A program made the position numbers and the translations under genes. A stretch of DNA of 64,000 nt from Saprospiraceae bacterium UBA7687 (GTDB lineage Bacteria; Bacteroidota; Bacteroidia; Chitinophagales; Saprospiraceae), in contig DLGT01000084.1 of the NCBI GenBank assembly GCA_002482845.1, forward strand, positions 13,592 to 77,591, read 5' to 3'. Shown here in pieces: positions 27,042-37,001 of the stretch. The notes below the pieces were generated by a model, which saw nothing but the letters and a program-made list of their open reading frames with translations, searched no databases and had not been told where the DNA came from. Each line of letters opens with the position of its first letter. Within the stretch, counting starts at the first letter, position 1.

Positions 27042-27830
27042 ATGGCCATTCAATCTATTGTGAAAAACAAGGCATTTTTGCTTTTTGTGGTGTTAGCAGG
27101 ATTTTTTATTGCAAATACGATCGTTGCAGAATTTGTAGGATTAAAAATATTCTCTCTAGAAAAACTATTTGGTGCTGAACCCTTAAATATAAGTCTTTTT
27201 GGTGTAGAAGGTCTTGGTCTCAATCTTACTGCTGGTGCCATATTGTGGCCAGTGGTATTTATAATGACAGATATTATCAATGAATATTATGGCGTAAAAG
27301 CTGTAAAATTGCTTTCATACTTAGCCGTTGGAATAGTTTTTTATGCTTTTTTTATGGTGTATGGTTCCATCGGACTTCCAGCAAATGACTGGTGGCAGTT
27401 TGAAAGTGGGATTACTTCTGATCCATCTACAAATATTAGTGATATGAATTTGGCCTTTAACAAAGTTATGGGACAAGGATTGTGGATTATTGTTGGGTCA
27501 ATGATTGCATTTTTGATAGGGCAAATCCTAGACGTAGCCGTTTTTCATAAAATAAAATCTTACACCGGAGAAGAAAAAGTCTGGTTACGTGCCACAGGAA
27601 GTACACTGATATCTCAATTAGTAGATAGTTATGTGGTACTACTAGTAGCTTTTTGGATTGGTGCAGATTGGGATTTAACAAGAATACTAGCTATTGGAAC
27701 AGTTAATTATTTCTACAAATTTGGAATGGCTATTTTGCTTACACCACTCATCTATCTTGGACATTTCTTGATTGAAAACTATCTGGGAAAAGAAGTTGCT
27801 GACCAAATGAAAAAAGAAGCATCAATGTAA
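27042..27830 (+). CDS. yhhQ: Queuosine precursor transporter (YhhQ/VUT family)
   Basis: This predicted inner-membrane carrier takes up queuosine precursors such as preQ0/preQ1 for tRNA modification. About six hydrophobic segments are visible (FLLFVVLAGFFIANTIV, LNLTAGAILWPVVFIM, LSYLAVGIVFYAFFMVY, GLWIIVGSMIAFLIGQI, VVLLVAFWIG, FGMAILLTPLIYLGHFL). The family motif FIMTDIINEYYGVKAVKLL follows the second helix, and GSTLISQLVDSYV is conserved. An extra periplasmic loop lies at about residues 113-140. At 262 aa it is normal in length. No other queuosine genes are nearby. Confidence 0.9.
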   Translation: MAIQSIVKNKAFLLFVVLAGFFIANTIVAEFVGLKIFSLEKLFGAEPLNISLFGVEGLGLNLTAGAILWPVVFIMTDIINEYYGVKAVKLLSYLAVGIVFYAFFMVYGSIGLPANDWWQFESGITSDPSTNISDMNLAFNKVMGQGLWIIVGSMIAFLIGQILDVAVFHKIKSYTGEEKVWLRATGSTLISQLVDSYVVLLVAFWIGADWDLTRILAIGTVNYFYKFGMAILLTPLIYLGHFLIENYLGKEVADQMKKEASM

Positions 27831-27879
27831 ATCCGTTAATAGATTACAATTTTGAGTCTACCCCGAAAATACAAATTGG

Positions 27880-27933
27880 TTGATAATCAACCGTTTTTCA
27901 TCCTACCTCTAAAGGGAAACGATTGATTATCAA
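27880..27933. terminator. Inverted repeat between convergent genes (bidirectional terminator candidate)
   Basis: TTGATAATCAACCGTTT (27880-27896) and AAACGATTGATTATCAA (27917-27933) are complementary over 17 bp with one mismatch, flanked by T- and A-rich sequence. It lies between genes ending at 27830 (+) and 28028 (-). Confidence 0.55.
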
Positions 27934-28027
27934 AGCAAAAGAAAACATAAATTTTCATTTATTTGAACATAGGACTTTTCGGAGTGAACTCAATTTTAAT
28001 TCCTTAAAATGTTCTTTGCTAAAGCCA

Positions 28028-29644
28028 TTAATTGATTAAAAGTGGTCGTTGGTATATTTTACCACCTACTTTCATTCTGTACTGGTATTCACCAGGTCTT
28101 AAAACATAATTTTTGGTATTAATCTCTAAGGTGTGTGATCCTTTATTTCGGAATTCGTTTATAAGTGGTCTCAATACTTGACCACTTTTATCAAGGACTT
28201 CTATAATTACTGGACCTTCTTGTAATAGAGAAAAGTGAATTTGTAATACATCCGGATTTTTGTCAGAAATTTTATGTCCCAATAAAGCGCCAAATTCTTC
28301 TGATCCTATCGGCGGATTTTTTGTAGGCACAAGTCCATCTATTGGCAACCTATCTTTCCCAATCACAAAATCTGAAACGTCTTTTGGCATTCCAAACCAG
28401 TTCTGAAGCACAGAAGCATAAATATCTCTAAAGTCCGTACCATAAGCAGGATCACCATAAATATCGGTATTCAAAAGATCTGGTGGTGTACCTACGATGC
28501 CTTTTCCTATACCTTTGGCAAACATTAGTACAGGCGCGCCAGTACCATGATCAGTTCCTGCCGACCCATTCTCATAAATAGTTCTACCAAACTCAGAAAA
28601 CGTCATTCCAAGAACTTTGTCCCCCATGTTTTGAGCTTCGAGATCTTGATAAAACGCGCTCACTGCTGTAGAGATTCTATTCAATAAATTAAGGTGATTG
28701 TCATATTGATCCGCATGAGTATCGAAACCATCGATATAAACCATATAAACCTTGGTGCCCAATCGACCTTTAATCAGCCTTGAAACAATTGCTAATTGCT
28801 GTGCCAAATTTGAGTTGGGATAATTGACTTCATTTCTACCTTTATTGTAAGCATTACTTATGGACTGACTGTATCTAAATGCGCTATTGGCCACTTGTCT
28901 TACATAAAACAACTCTTGGTCTCTAGGTGCATTTGTCAAAGTAGAAAGATCATACAATTGTCCAGAAACTGCTAGTTTATAAAATTCTTGCGGACTGCTC
29001 ACTGCCAAAGCTAAGTTAACTCTTGGGCCTTGGAAAATGAGATCTGTTTGAACACCGATCTGAAGTGCCGGCGGAATAGTAGGCTGAGCATCTAGGAAAG
29101 CTGGCATATCTTGATCAATATATCTACCGATCCATCCTGTGTTTAAATATTCTTCTGTGTCAGATGCTGTCGCCCATATATCAGATGATCTAAAATGAGA
29201 ATAATTTGGTTCAGGATAGCCGACATTATGTATCACTTTCATCTTATCTTCTTCCCACATCGGGCGAAGACTGTTCATACTATTGGGCATCCCATTTTTG
29301 TCATTTAATGCCCAAAGGTTGGATTCTGTAATGGCAATATTGGGTCTAATATTATAATACTCACTATTAAACCTATCGACAACCATATTTAGACCATCGT
29401 TGCCGCCTCTGAGTTGAATGAGGACTAAAGTCCTATCCGTTTCTAGATTATTGAGTGGTGCTAGCAGGTTGGATGTACCTAAAGCATAAAGCGGTACACC
29501 ATGAAGTGATGCTGCCATACCCGCGGTAAATAAACCTGCAGTTTGTAAGAAATCACGTCTTTTCCATTTAGAATGATCTATCTGATGTTCTTCAGTATTG
29601 TCAATTGATTTGCCTACTTTGATTTTATTTTGATCTTTACACAT
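28028..29644 (-). CDS. DUF1501 family secreted protein (Tat signal, possible T9SS tail)
   Basis: DUF1501 proteins are secreted, sulfatase-fold-like proteins of unknown activity, usually paired with DUF1800. Here the N-terminus has a twin-arginine motif KRRDFLQTAG at about residues 28-37 followed by a hydrophobic segment. The body shows LVLIQLRGGNDGLNMVV, the VYIDGFDTHADQYDNH metal-site-like motif and TFSEFGRTIYENGSAGTDHGTG, all typical. The last ~70 residues (GPVIIEVLDKSGQVLRPL ... GEYQYRMKV) look like a T9SS type A sorting domain. The gene follows the DUF1800 gene by 15 nt. Function remains unknown; a surface or periplasmic polymer-processing role is a guess. Confidence 0.85.
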   Translation of the reverse strand: MCKDQNKIKVGKSIDNTEEHQIDHSKWKRRDFLQTAGLFTAGMAASLHGVPLYALGTSNLLAPLNNLETDRTLVLIQLRGGNDGLNMVVDRFNSEYYNIRPNIAITESNLWALNDKNGMPNSMNSLRPMWEEDKMKVIHNVGYPEPNYSHFRSSDIWATASDTEEYLNTGWIGRYIDQDMPAFLDAQPTIPPALQIGVQTDLIFQGPRVNLALAVSSPQEFYKLAVSGQLYDLSTLTNAPRDQELFYVRQVANSAFRYSQSISNAYNKGRNEVNYPNSNLAQQLAIVSRLIKGRLGTKVYMVYIDGFDTHADQYDNHLNLLNRISTAVSAFYQDLEAQNMGDKVLGMTFSEFGRTIYENGSAGTDHGTGAPVLMFAKGIGKGIVGTPPDLLNTDIYGDPAYGTDFRDIYASVLQNWFGMPKDVSDFVIGKDRLPIDGLVPTKNPPIGSEEFGALLGHKISDKNPDVLQIHFSLLQEGPVIIEVLDKSGQVLRPLINEFRNKGSHTLEINTKNYVLRPGEYQYRMKVGGKIYQRPLLIN

Positions 29645-29659
29645 GGTCGTTTCGGTTTT

Positions 29660-31093
29660 TTAAGACAATTGAAATTCAGGAAGTTTGACTAAAAATCCTA
29701 ATAAATTAGCAATTTGGAAAGGCGCTTCATTCCAATCAAGATTCCAAGATTGGTCTTCAAAATAATTCTCAGGAATATCACCTTTGAAATATAAAACGGC
29801 TGCTGCATGAAGATCATCATCCAAAGCTCTTCCAAGATAATGATACGTCAACTCTCGCGTGATAAGGTCAGGATCATTTATCGTTGTACCTACTAAATTT
29901 TTGGCTAGTGTTCTTAAGGTCTCGCGATTGGTTTCATTTGCCATGGTATTAATAAGTTCTCTAGAATAACTCCATCTCTGAGTCAATGTATTTTCATTAA
30001 TCCATTCATGATGACCAGGCCAACCAGCTACATTTATTGGGTTAAAAATATTCATACCGAGATTTTCTGATCCATACCACATTGTTCCAAATCTACTGGT
30101 AACTGCCTGCGAATTAAACCCACTCAATCTGACTAAATCCACAAAACATTCTATTGGACTCTTTATGATGGCACCCACAAATTCTTCATTATAAAAATGG
30201 TCGCTTCTGAATAATGCCTTAAATACTGGTAATAACTCCCAATTGCTAGCTATAAATAGGTCCGCCAATGCATTCACAAATTCTTGATCAGGGACTTTAT
30301 GTATAAAATGAGCGTACAACTTTCCACAAATATATCGAGCTACCTGAACCTTTCTTTCTGTAAAGATCAAATTATGCACTTCGTTGTAACCCCATTTTCC
30401 AGTTTTGCCAAAGATGGTTTTATTATTATTATCAAAACGACTATTGACAAAAGTCACATCATTACATTCATACATATTACATCGCCATCCTGTCAAAGCA
30501 CGAGCTACTTCTACTACATCAAACTGTGTATAACCATTATTTTCTCCCATGGTGAATAATTCCATCAACTCACGAGCGTAGTTTTCATTAGGATTACCGA
30601 CAGCATTTAAATTACCATTTAGGTAACTAAGCATAGCGGGTGACTTTCCTATAGCTTCCACAAATGTTTTAAAATTTCCTAAACAATATTGATTCAACAA
30701 CCAATAATAATTCCAAAGGTATTTATTACAATCGTAGACATTAAGTTCAGTTACGAAGTGATTATGCCAGAAAAGCACAATTTTACTACGCAAACCATCA
30801 TCTATCATATCTGTCAAATAACGATAATAATGTTCTTCCCTATGTTCAAATTTCAGATTATCGGTATTCTCATAATCCGCTGCTGTAAAATTTGACCAAG
30901 ATGGCCCTGTAGGCAAAGCCCTAGATTTTATACCATCCAAAAGACTGCCTATCAACACCTGTGGATTAGCTGCCAAAGCGTTTGTTATTTGAGTCGGAGT
31001 AGGACCAAATCCCAATCTCCTATATAGATGGATGACTCGTTGTTTGTTCCAAGGTTTGTCAGATGTTGGTTGAAAGGGTTGAATGCCTGCCAT
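29660..31093 (-). CDS. DUF1800 family protein, partner of DUF1501
   Basis: DUF1800 proteins are widespread in Bacteroidota and Planctomycetes, always near DUF1501 proteins; their activity is unknown. Motifs here are HLYRRLGFGPTPTQ near the N-terminus, FWHNHFVTE, NYARELMELFTMG with GWRCN, and FKALFRSDHFYNEE in the second half. I start the gene at ATG 31093 (MAGIQPFQPTSDKPW); the frame is open to 31144 but the added residues show neither signal peptide nor conservation that I recognise. No export signal is evident. It is transcribed with the DUF1501 gene 15 nt downstream. Confidence 0.85.
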   Translation of the reverse strand: MAGIQPFQPTSDKPWNKQRVIHLYRRLGFGPTPTQITNALAANPQVLIGSLLDGIKSRALPTGPSWSNFTAADYENTDNLKFEHREEHYYRYLTDMIDDGLRSKIVLFWHNHFVTELNVYDCNKYLWNYYWLLNQYCLGNFKTFVEAIGKSPAMLSYLNGNLNAVGNPNENYARELMELFTMGENNGYTQFDVVEVARALTGWRCNMYECNDVTFVNSRFDNNNKTIFGKTGKWGYNEVHNLIFTERKVQVARYICGKLYAHFIHKVPDQEFVNALADLFIASNWELLPVFKALFRSDHFYNEEFVGAIIKSPIECFVDLVRLSGFNSQAVTSRFGTMWYGSENLGMNIFNPINVAGWPGHHEWINENTLTQRWSYSRELINTMANETNRETLRTLAKNLVGTTINDPDLITRELTYHYLGRALDDDLHAAAVLYFKGDIPENYFEDQSWNLDWNEAPFQIANLLGFLVKLPEFQLS

Positions 31094-31194
31094 ATTTATT
31101 GCTATATCAGAAAATTTCACGCAATTTATTACATTTTTTAACAAAATAGAAAAAACTTATATATTTTTACGATGCCGAACAAAAAATCGCTGTT

Positions 31195-34100
31195 ATGTGT
31201 AAGAATATTCTTTTTTATTTGACATTTTCCCTAACTGTACATTCATTATATGGTCAGCAAATACTATTTTTTGAAGACTTTAATCAATGTGCATTGTCTG
31301 ATCAGTGGACAGTAAAAATAGATGGAAATCAAAACGCAGCTTGGTCTGTAGGTATACCAGAAAATCCAAAAGCAGATACGCTTTCTATCAATGGTTCGTG
31401 CATGTTGGTTATAGATGACGATCTTACCGGAGACAAAACAGATTCATTTAATATTAAGTTTACTTCAGCATATTTTGATGGCCGTGATTTTTCTGATATA
31501 GACTTTAAAGCTCAGGTACATTTCAGGAGAGACAAACAAGAATATTTGCGCATTTGGATTGATAATGGCAAAAAAGAATATCTTATCAGGGAATTTAAAA
31601 ATAGAAACTACTCAGGAGATAAATTTACTGATTATGTGGATATTTCTGCTGACCTTAGTTTTATTGCATCAGACAGTATGAGAATCATTATAGAATATGA
31701 CGATGCTAATGCTTGGGGATGGTGGGCAGGCATTGACAATATAAGTGTCACAGGAAGTAAAGATGGTCAAATCGTTTTGGGCGAAAACTTTAATGATTGT
31801 AAATTGCCAGAAGGGTGGACCACTGAAATACTAAATGGCGTAGATGATTGGAATTTTGGCATATTTAACGATGGGAGAACGATAGATGGCAGTTGTTTTG
31901 TCTATTTTAACGATGACATCTTGGGTGAAACCGCTCCATTATCTAAAATCAGAATTTATGGTCCTACATTTAATGCAACAGAGTTTTCTAATTACAAGTT
32001 GACTTATGACCTAATATATAGGACTTATGAAGCCAATGAATACTTACAATTATATGTGGATAATGGCAAAGAATGGATTCCTGTCAAAATCTACACATCA
32101 GATTTTGGTGGTCCTGAAGTGGACAAATCACAACAGGATTCCATAGATTTATCTCCATTCAGAGGAGAGCAGATAAGATTAATATGGGAGCACAATGATG
32201 GAGGTTGGGCTTGGTGGGTAGGTTTTGACAATGTAAAAGTAACTGGAAAAGGTAGTATCAATGATAGATGTAATAAAGCTACACCATTAGTTATGGATGG
32301 TGATTGTCTCGTTTTTGATAATACAAATGCATTAAATACGGATGATCTAGATCCTACAAATTCTGACCCTGCCATTGGTTATTTATATTATACATGGAAG
32401 TCTTCATCTAATGCAGATTTCAAAATCTTAACCCAAAGTAGTTTTAATGATCAAATTGAAATATTCGAAGGTAGTTGTGCGCAACCATCGAAAATAAAAA
32501 GTGTAAATAGAGATGAATATGGTTTTGAAGGAGAAGAAATTATTCTTAAAGCAGATGCAGAAAAAGATTATATCATACGCTTGTCTGGTAAAGCTGCAGA
32601 ATTTGGATTAGAAAAAGGAAATGGATGTATTTCTTTGGTATCCAATCCTGCTATAATAGCTCAACCCGACAACGACTTATGTTTGGAAGCCATGCCGATT
32701 TTAAAAAATCAACCTTGTGTGAATGCTCAAAATAAACTTGCTGACTTCGATGGCCCTATTCCGACCAAAAACATAAGGTCAAGAGCGGATATCTGGTATG
32801 CATTCACACCACAAGATACGAATGCTTTCGAATTTAAAAGTAATGCAGATTTTGCAGATGCCTTGGGGGTGTATAAAGGAAGTTGCGATCAATTGGTAGA
32901 AGTAGCATCAGAATATTCTGGACAAAAAATATCGATCAAAGAAGTTGAGATTGGTCAAAATTACTATTTCCAAGTCAGTGGATATTTCTCCATTCTCGAA
33001 GGAAATGTTTGTGGTCAGATTATTGAGCAGCAATCGCCTATTATCGCAAATGATGATTGTGTGGCTTCACTTCCTATTATACACAACAGTCAATGTACCG
33101 CTTCCATAAATACAGGTGCTAGTTACTCAGGTGTGCGACCATCTTGCGACTACACGGTTATGTCTGATGTGTGGTTTTCTTTTATAGCGCCAAGTTCAAA
33201 TAATGTGTTCATCAGGGCAAACGTAGATTTTGAGCACATACTTTCTGTTTATGAAGGAACTTGTAATGACTTATCTTCTATTTATTGTAATAAAAATCCA
33301 CACTTTTGTAATGGTTTCATACATTTGGACAATGTAGAATCAGGCAAAACATACTATATCCAAGTCGGATCTAAAATTATTCAGTCAGGTGCTCAGACAG
33401 GCAATATATGTATCGAAATTTTGGATCAAGATCCTATGTGGAAACCGATTACATTTGATGTAAATCAAGAGTGTATCAGTAAAGGTGCCGTATTATTGAC
33501 ACCCATTAATTTAGACACACTAGTACATATAACTTTTGATGGTATTGGCATGGATCAGCCGGTACTCGGTGGTCAAAGATATGTAATTGAAGGCAAAGAT
33601 GATGATGGTTGTATAGTCACCAAAGTAATCAATACGCAATCTTGTAATGATTTTGGTTGTACCATCGCGGCTACTTTGGAACAGACCAATGCAACTTGCT
33701 ATGGTCAAAATAACGGTATGGCATCTTTTGAAATAGAAGGTGGACTTGAGCCATATGAGATCCGATGGTCGCATGGCGTAATAGGTAGTGAAGTCACATC
33801 ATTGGCTGCAGGAAGCTATCAAGTAACTATTTCTGATGGTTCAGCGTGTGAACTTATACAACAAGTTGTCATTAATCAACCCGCTGAGATATTGACCAAC
33901 CCTAGCTTTACACAGCCTTTATGTTTCGGAGACGAAACAGGTAGTATTAATCTTACTGTAATCGGAGGGATAAGTCCTTATCAATATCAATGGTCCAATG
34001 GGAATACTACATCATTGATAAATAATGTTTCTGGTGGCAACTACATTATTACCATCACTGACAGTAATAATTGTACATCTTCCCAAACTTTCCAATTGTC

Positions 34101-34845
34101 GCAACCAGAACAAATCATCATTACTGAAAACATCACGAATAATCCTTGTCCTGGTGACTCACTTGGTGAAATATCTGTATTCATAAAAGGAGGAACTGGA
34201 AGTTACGACATAAAGTGGTTAGGAAACGAAGGTAGTGCAAAACTCACCAACCTATTAGCGGGAATTTATACGGTAGAAGTTACGGATGATAATAATTGTA
34301 TTGCACAAGATACCTTTGAAGTTTTGAGTCCTGCACCATTAAATTTGATAGTAGACTCGTTATCGCTTGAAATTATTGATGCTAATCCAGGATATATTTC
34401 CATTACAATGAATGGAGGTACAGCACCATACGTGTATGAGTGGCAATTAAATGGTGAAAGTATAGGTCAGAATACCAATATGATTACTGTTTCTGATGCT
34501 GGAAGCTATGAAGTATTGGTGTCAGATGCGAATGGTTGTATATGGAACAGTCAAGTCTGGGAAACATCCATCATAAACAATACAAAAAAATTTGAAGAAG
34601 TTGTTCAAATAAAATTACTTCCTAATCCAGTTATCGAAAATTTACAAATTGAGTTTTCCAATATTGGGAATATCGAAAACTGGCAGATTATTGATTTATT
34701 AGGAAGAACGGTATTAACGAATAAAGATACCCAATTGAATGAGCATAAATTAAACATCAACGTTGGACAATTGACAGCAGGAACTTATTTCTATAATTGT
34801 CAAAAAGATGGAAAACGTTTTATCTCTAAATTTATTAAAATATAA
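31195..34845 (+). CDS. Large T9SS-exported surface protein with MAM-like and SprB repeats
   Basis: This 1216-aa protein begins with a signal peptide ending LYGQQ. Two MAM/jelly-roll-like repeats follow (about 22-185 and 190-350; both have the GWWAGIDN or AWWVGFDN motif). Three ~130-aa Cys-containing modules starting NDRCNKATPL, NDLCLEAMPI and NDDCVASLPI come next. Then SprB-type repeats appear (ATCYGQNNGMASFEIEGG, PLCFGDETGSINLTVIGG, NPCPGDSLGEISVFIKGG), and the end is a type A T9SS sorting domain (KLLPNPVIENLQIEFSN ... GTYFYNCQKDGKRF). It is presumably an adhesin or matrix protein on the cell surface. It is divergently transcribed from the DUF1800 gene. Confidence 0.87.
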   Translation: MCKNILFYLTFSLTVHSLYGQQILFFEDFNQCALSDQWTVKIDGNQNAAWSVGIPENPKADTLSINGSCMLVIDDDLTGDKTDSFNIKFTSAYFDGRDFSDIDFKAQVHFRRDKQEYLRIWIDNGKKEYLIREFKNRNYSGDKFTDYVDISADLSFIASDSMRIIIEYDDANAWGWWAGIDNISVTGSKDGQIVLGENFNDCKLPEGWTTEILNGVDDWNFGIFNDGRTIDGSCFVYFNDDILGETAPLSKIRIYGPTFNATEFSNYKLTYDLIYRTYEANEYLQLYVDNGKEWIPVKIYTSDFGGPEVDKSQQDSIDLSPFRGEQIRLIWEHNDGGWAWWVGFDNVKVTGKGSINDRCNKATPLVMDGDCLVFDNTNALNTDDLDPTNSDPAIGYLYYTWKSSSNADFKILTQSSFNDQIEIFEGSCAQPSKIKSVNRDEYGFEGEEIILKADAEKDYIIRLSGKAAEFGLEKGNGCISLVSNPAIIAQPDNDLCLEAMPILKNQPCVNAQNKLADFDGPIPTKNIRSRADIWYAFTPQDTNAFEFKSNADFADALGVYKGSCDQLVEVASEYSGQKISIKEVEIGQNYYFQVSGYFSILEGNVCGQIIEQQSPIIANDDCVASLPIIHNSQCTASINTGASYSGVRPSCDYTVMSDVWFSFIAPSSNNVFIRANVDFEHILSVYEGTCNDLSSIYCNKNPHFCNGFIHLDNVESGKTYYIQVGSKIIQSGAQTGNICIEILDQDPMWKPITFDVNQECISKGAVLLTPINLDTLVHITFDGIGMDQPVLGGQRYVIEGKDDDGCIVTKVINTQSCNDFGCTIAATLEQTNATCYGQNNGMASFEIEGGLEPYEIRWSHGVIGSEVTSLAAGSYQVTISDGSACELIQQVVINQPAEILTNPSFTQPLCFGDETGSINLTVIGGISPYQYQWSNGNTTSLINNVSGGNYIITITDSNNCTSSQTFQLSQPEQIIITENITNNPCPGDSLGEISVFIKGGTGSYDIKWLGNEGSAKLTNLLAGIYTVEVTDDNNCIAQDTFEVLSPAPLNLIVDSLSLEIIDANPGYISITMNGGTAPYVYEWQLNGESIGQNTNMITVSDAGSYEVLVSDANGCIWNSQVWETSIINNTKKFEEVVQIKLLPNPVIENLQIEFSNIGNIENWQIIDLLGRTVLTNKDTQLNEHKLNINVGQLTAGTYFYNCQKDGKRFISKFIKI

Positions 34846-34905
34846 GTTTTGTAATTAGCGTATTAGAAAGATAATTTTTTATTCTGAAAAGTAAATTTGT
34901 CGACA

Positions 34906-35526
34906 TCAAGACAAATCCATATCCAATAAAACGGACAATTCGTCTTTACACTGATCAGAATTCTGAAAATGAATCGACTTTATACCTAGTTTAGTTGCCG
35001 CAGTATAATTATTTGGGTTGTCATCTATAAATATAGCTTTAGATCTATCAATATAATATCTATCAAGAAGTAATTCAAAAATTGCGGGGTCAGGTTTTTT
35101 GAGATTTTCACTACCTGAAACTAAAATTCCATCAAACCAATGCAAAAATTCATACATCCCAAGTGCAATAGGAAATGATTCTGCCGACCAATTAGTCAAC
35201 GCTACTATTTTAAATTTACCACTTGCTTTGAGTTTTGCAAACATCTCTACGGTAGGTTGAATTGGACCGCCAAGCATCTCTACCCATTTACCATAATAAG
35301 CTTCTATTTCTTTAGTATAATGGGGGTATTGGTCTATCAACTCCTTTGTCGCATCAGCAAAAAGTCTGCCAGCATCCTGTTGTTCATTCCAATGAGAAGT
35401 ACATATTTCGGACAGAAAATACTCCATTGCATCTTCCGTAACAAACATATTTTTGTACACATATCTTGGATTCCAATCTATGAGAACTGCACCAAGATCA
35501 AAAATGATCGTATCGTATAAATTCAT
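34906..35526 (-). CDS. HAD-superfamily (subclass IA) phosphatase-like hydrolase
   Basis: This 206-aa cytosolic hydrolase carries the HAD motif I DTIIFDLGAVL near the N-terminus; the second Asp usual in phosphatases (DxDxT/V) is replaced by Leu (DLGAV), as in several epoxide-hydrolase-like and YihX-type members. Motif II is VALTNWSAES and motif IV FIDDNPNNYTAA; Lys in LKKPDPAIFE is motif III. The closest type is YihX/alpha-D-glucose-1-phosphate phosphatase-like. The substrate cannot be read from the sequence. It lies 10 nt downstream of the DUF1080 gene and is probably cotranscribed. Confidence 0.88.
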   Translation of the reverse strand: MNLYDTIIFDLGAVLIDWNPRYVYKNMFVTEDAMEYFLSEICTSHWNEQQDAGRLFADATKELIDQYPHYTKEIEAYYGKWVEMLGGPIQPTVEMFAKLKASGKFKIVALTNWSAESFPIALGMYEFLHWFDGILVSGSENLKKPDPAIFELLLDRYYIDRSKAIFIDDNPNNYTAATKLGIKSIHFQNSDQCKDELSVLLDMDLS

Positions 35527-35536
35527 TAAGTTTAAA

Positions 35537-36274
35537 TTAAAGTCTTCTTACCCAAATATTTCTAAAACTGACTAAATCACCATGATCTTGCAAAATAAAT
35601 GGTGCTCCACCGTGGACAGGATTTTTTGGGAAGCCAATATATTCCGTCGTACCCAAGATTTCAGCATTATTTTGAGTCACTACACCATTATGAATTACCG
35701 TAACACGAGCAGATGCTAATTTATTACCGAATGCATCAAATTTAGGTGCAGAATATATAATGTCGTAAGTATTCCACTCACCTGTTTTACTGCATACATT
35801 ATTTAAAGGTGGTCTTTGTTTGTAAATTGAACTAGCCTGACCGTTATAATATGTTTCGTTATTATAATTGTCCAAAATCTGGATTTCGTACCTTGACTGC
35901 ATGAAGATACCACTATTACCTCTACCCTGCCCTTCACCTTTAACTACCAGCGGGCTTCTCCATTCAAGATGTAAATGACAATCCCCAAATGAAGCTTTGG
36001 TCATGATATCACCGCCACCTGGTTTTACAGTCAGTACACCATTATCGAGTGTCCATTCTACTTTTGCCCCATCTAACTTTGTCCATTGGTCTACATTATT
36101 GTCTAGCAAAACTATGGCATCCGATGGAATATCCCATTTTAGTGGTTTGCCAGCTAGTACAGACGGTTTTCTTGTCCAATCTTCAGTATGTTTTGGATCT
36201 TTGGGCTCGACAACTTGACTAAATGATAATATTGAATAAGTTATAAAAAACAAACAAAGAAGATTACGTAACAT
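35537..36274 (-). CDS. DUF1080 family secreted protein (3-keto-disaccharide hydrolase fold)
   Basis: A signal peptide (residues 1-19, ending SFSQ) leads a concanavalin-like jelly-roll domain of the DUF1080 type. Marks are DNNVDQWTKLDGAKVEWTLD, KASFGDCHLHLEWRSP, GRGNSGIFMQSRYEIQILDN, and NNVCSKTGEWNTYDIIYSAP. The last segment, PFILQDHGDLVSFRNIWVRR, is the usual C-terminal signature. Members of this family include 3-keto-disaccharide hydrolases, but many are only predicted to bind or cleave glycosides. It is probably periplasmic or surface located. The HAD gene follows. Confidence 0.88.
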   Translation of the reverse strand: MLRNLLCLFFITYSILSFSQVVEPKDPKHTEDWTRKPSVLAGKPLKWDIPSDAIVLLDNNVDQWTKLDGAKVEWTLDNGVLTVKPGGGDIMTKASFGDCHLHLEWRSPLVVKGEGQGRGNSGIFMQSRYEIQILDNYNNETYYNGQASSIYKQRPPLNNVCSKTGEWNTYDIIYSAPKFDAFGNKLASARVTVIHNGVVTQNNAEILGTTEYIGFPKNPVHGGAPFILQDHGDLVSFRNIWVRRL

Positions 36275-36441
36275 GGCTTTAAAATTTTATGGTAAATGAA
36301 TAATGGTCAATAAATTAAGTTAGGCCCCATTTTTATCAATGAAAACACTATCTTGATACAATTTAAAATCTAAAAGTCGACTTTGCTAAAACACTTTAAA
36401 TTTAAGTGCGAAACTAAGGTTAAAATCTTTGAAAAAAAAAT

Positions 36442-36449
36442 TAAATTTG
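36442..36449 (+). promoter_or_regulatory. Putative -7 element for the Ivy-like lipoprotein gene
   Basis: TAAATTTG followed by CGTCG matches TAnnTTTG exactly and lies 36 nt upstream of the start codon. Confidence 0.5.
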
Positions 36450-36485
36450 CGTCGCATTATTTTACTTTTCAAAATATATTAAATC

Positions 36486-36992
36486 ATGAAAATATTTTCT
36501 TTTGTCTTTTTATTGTTAATTTCGTTTGCTTCATGCAAAAATGCCAATACAGAATCAAGTCCTGAAGGCGAAAAAAGTGAAACCTATGAAGGAGAAAAAC
36601 CAGAAACTCCTGTAGTAAGAATTGATTTAAATGAAATAGCTCAACATGTAGGTAAACTTCCTAAAGAAGTCGATTTATTTACGAAATATAGCTTAGATGC
36701 AAGGATTGAAAAAATAATGGGTACAGATTACGCAGAATTTAAACAAGACTGGAATGAAGAGACGCCGCTTAAAAAAGATGGTGAAGTCATGTATACAACT
36801 GGTTGCAAAGCAGGAGATTGCAAAGCAAACAGATACCTTTTGGTTTTAGATCTATTGCAAAATGGAGTGAATGTGTATAATTTCAGACAGACTAAAAATA
36901 GAACTTATGAAGAAGATAATATTATAATAGGTTTGCCAAATCAGGCTCAAGCCGACTTCGAAAAGATACTCAACGAACAAAAAGGAATGTAA
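36486..36992 (+). CDS. Small lipoprotein, Ivy-like (lysozyme-inhibitor fold suspected)
   Basis: This 168-aa protein has a lipoprotein signal with SFASC at residues 13-17, then a charged Glu-rich linker to about 40. The rest (IEKIMGTDYAEFKQDW, KKDGEVMYTTGCKAGDCKAN, RYLLVLDLLQNGVNVYNF) follows the layout of Ivy-type lysozyme inhibitors, including the disulfide loop CKAGDC at residues 107-112. In Ivy this loop is CKPHDC and its His enters the lysozyme active site; here that His is missing, so inhibition of lysozyme is doubtful. The fold assignment is an inference from a few motifs. It has its own promoter element and shares a terminator hairpin with the next, convergent gene. Confidence 0.6.
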   Translation: MKIFSFVFLLLISFASCKNANTESSPEGEKSETYEGEKPETPVVRIDLNEIAQHVGKLPKEVDLFTKYSLDARIEKIMGTDYAEFKQDWNEETPLKKDGEVMYTTGCKAGDCKANRYLLVLDLLQNGVNVYNFRQTKNRTYEEDNIIIGLPNQAQADFEKILNEQKGM

Positions 36993-37001
36993 TAAGAAGT
37001 G

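Noticed and set aside
31195..34845. Glycoside hydrolase or protease
   Set aside because: Only MAM-like, SprB-like and sorting-domain features were seen; no catalytic motif.
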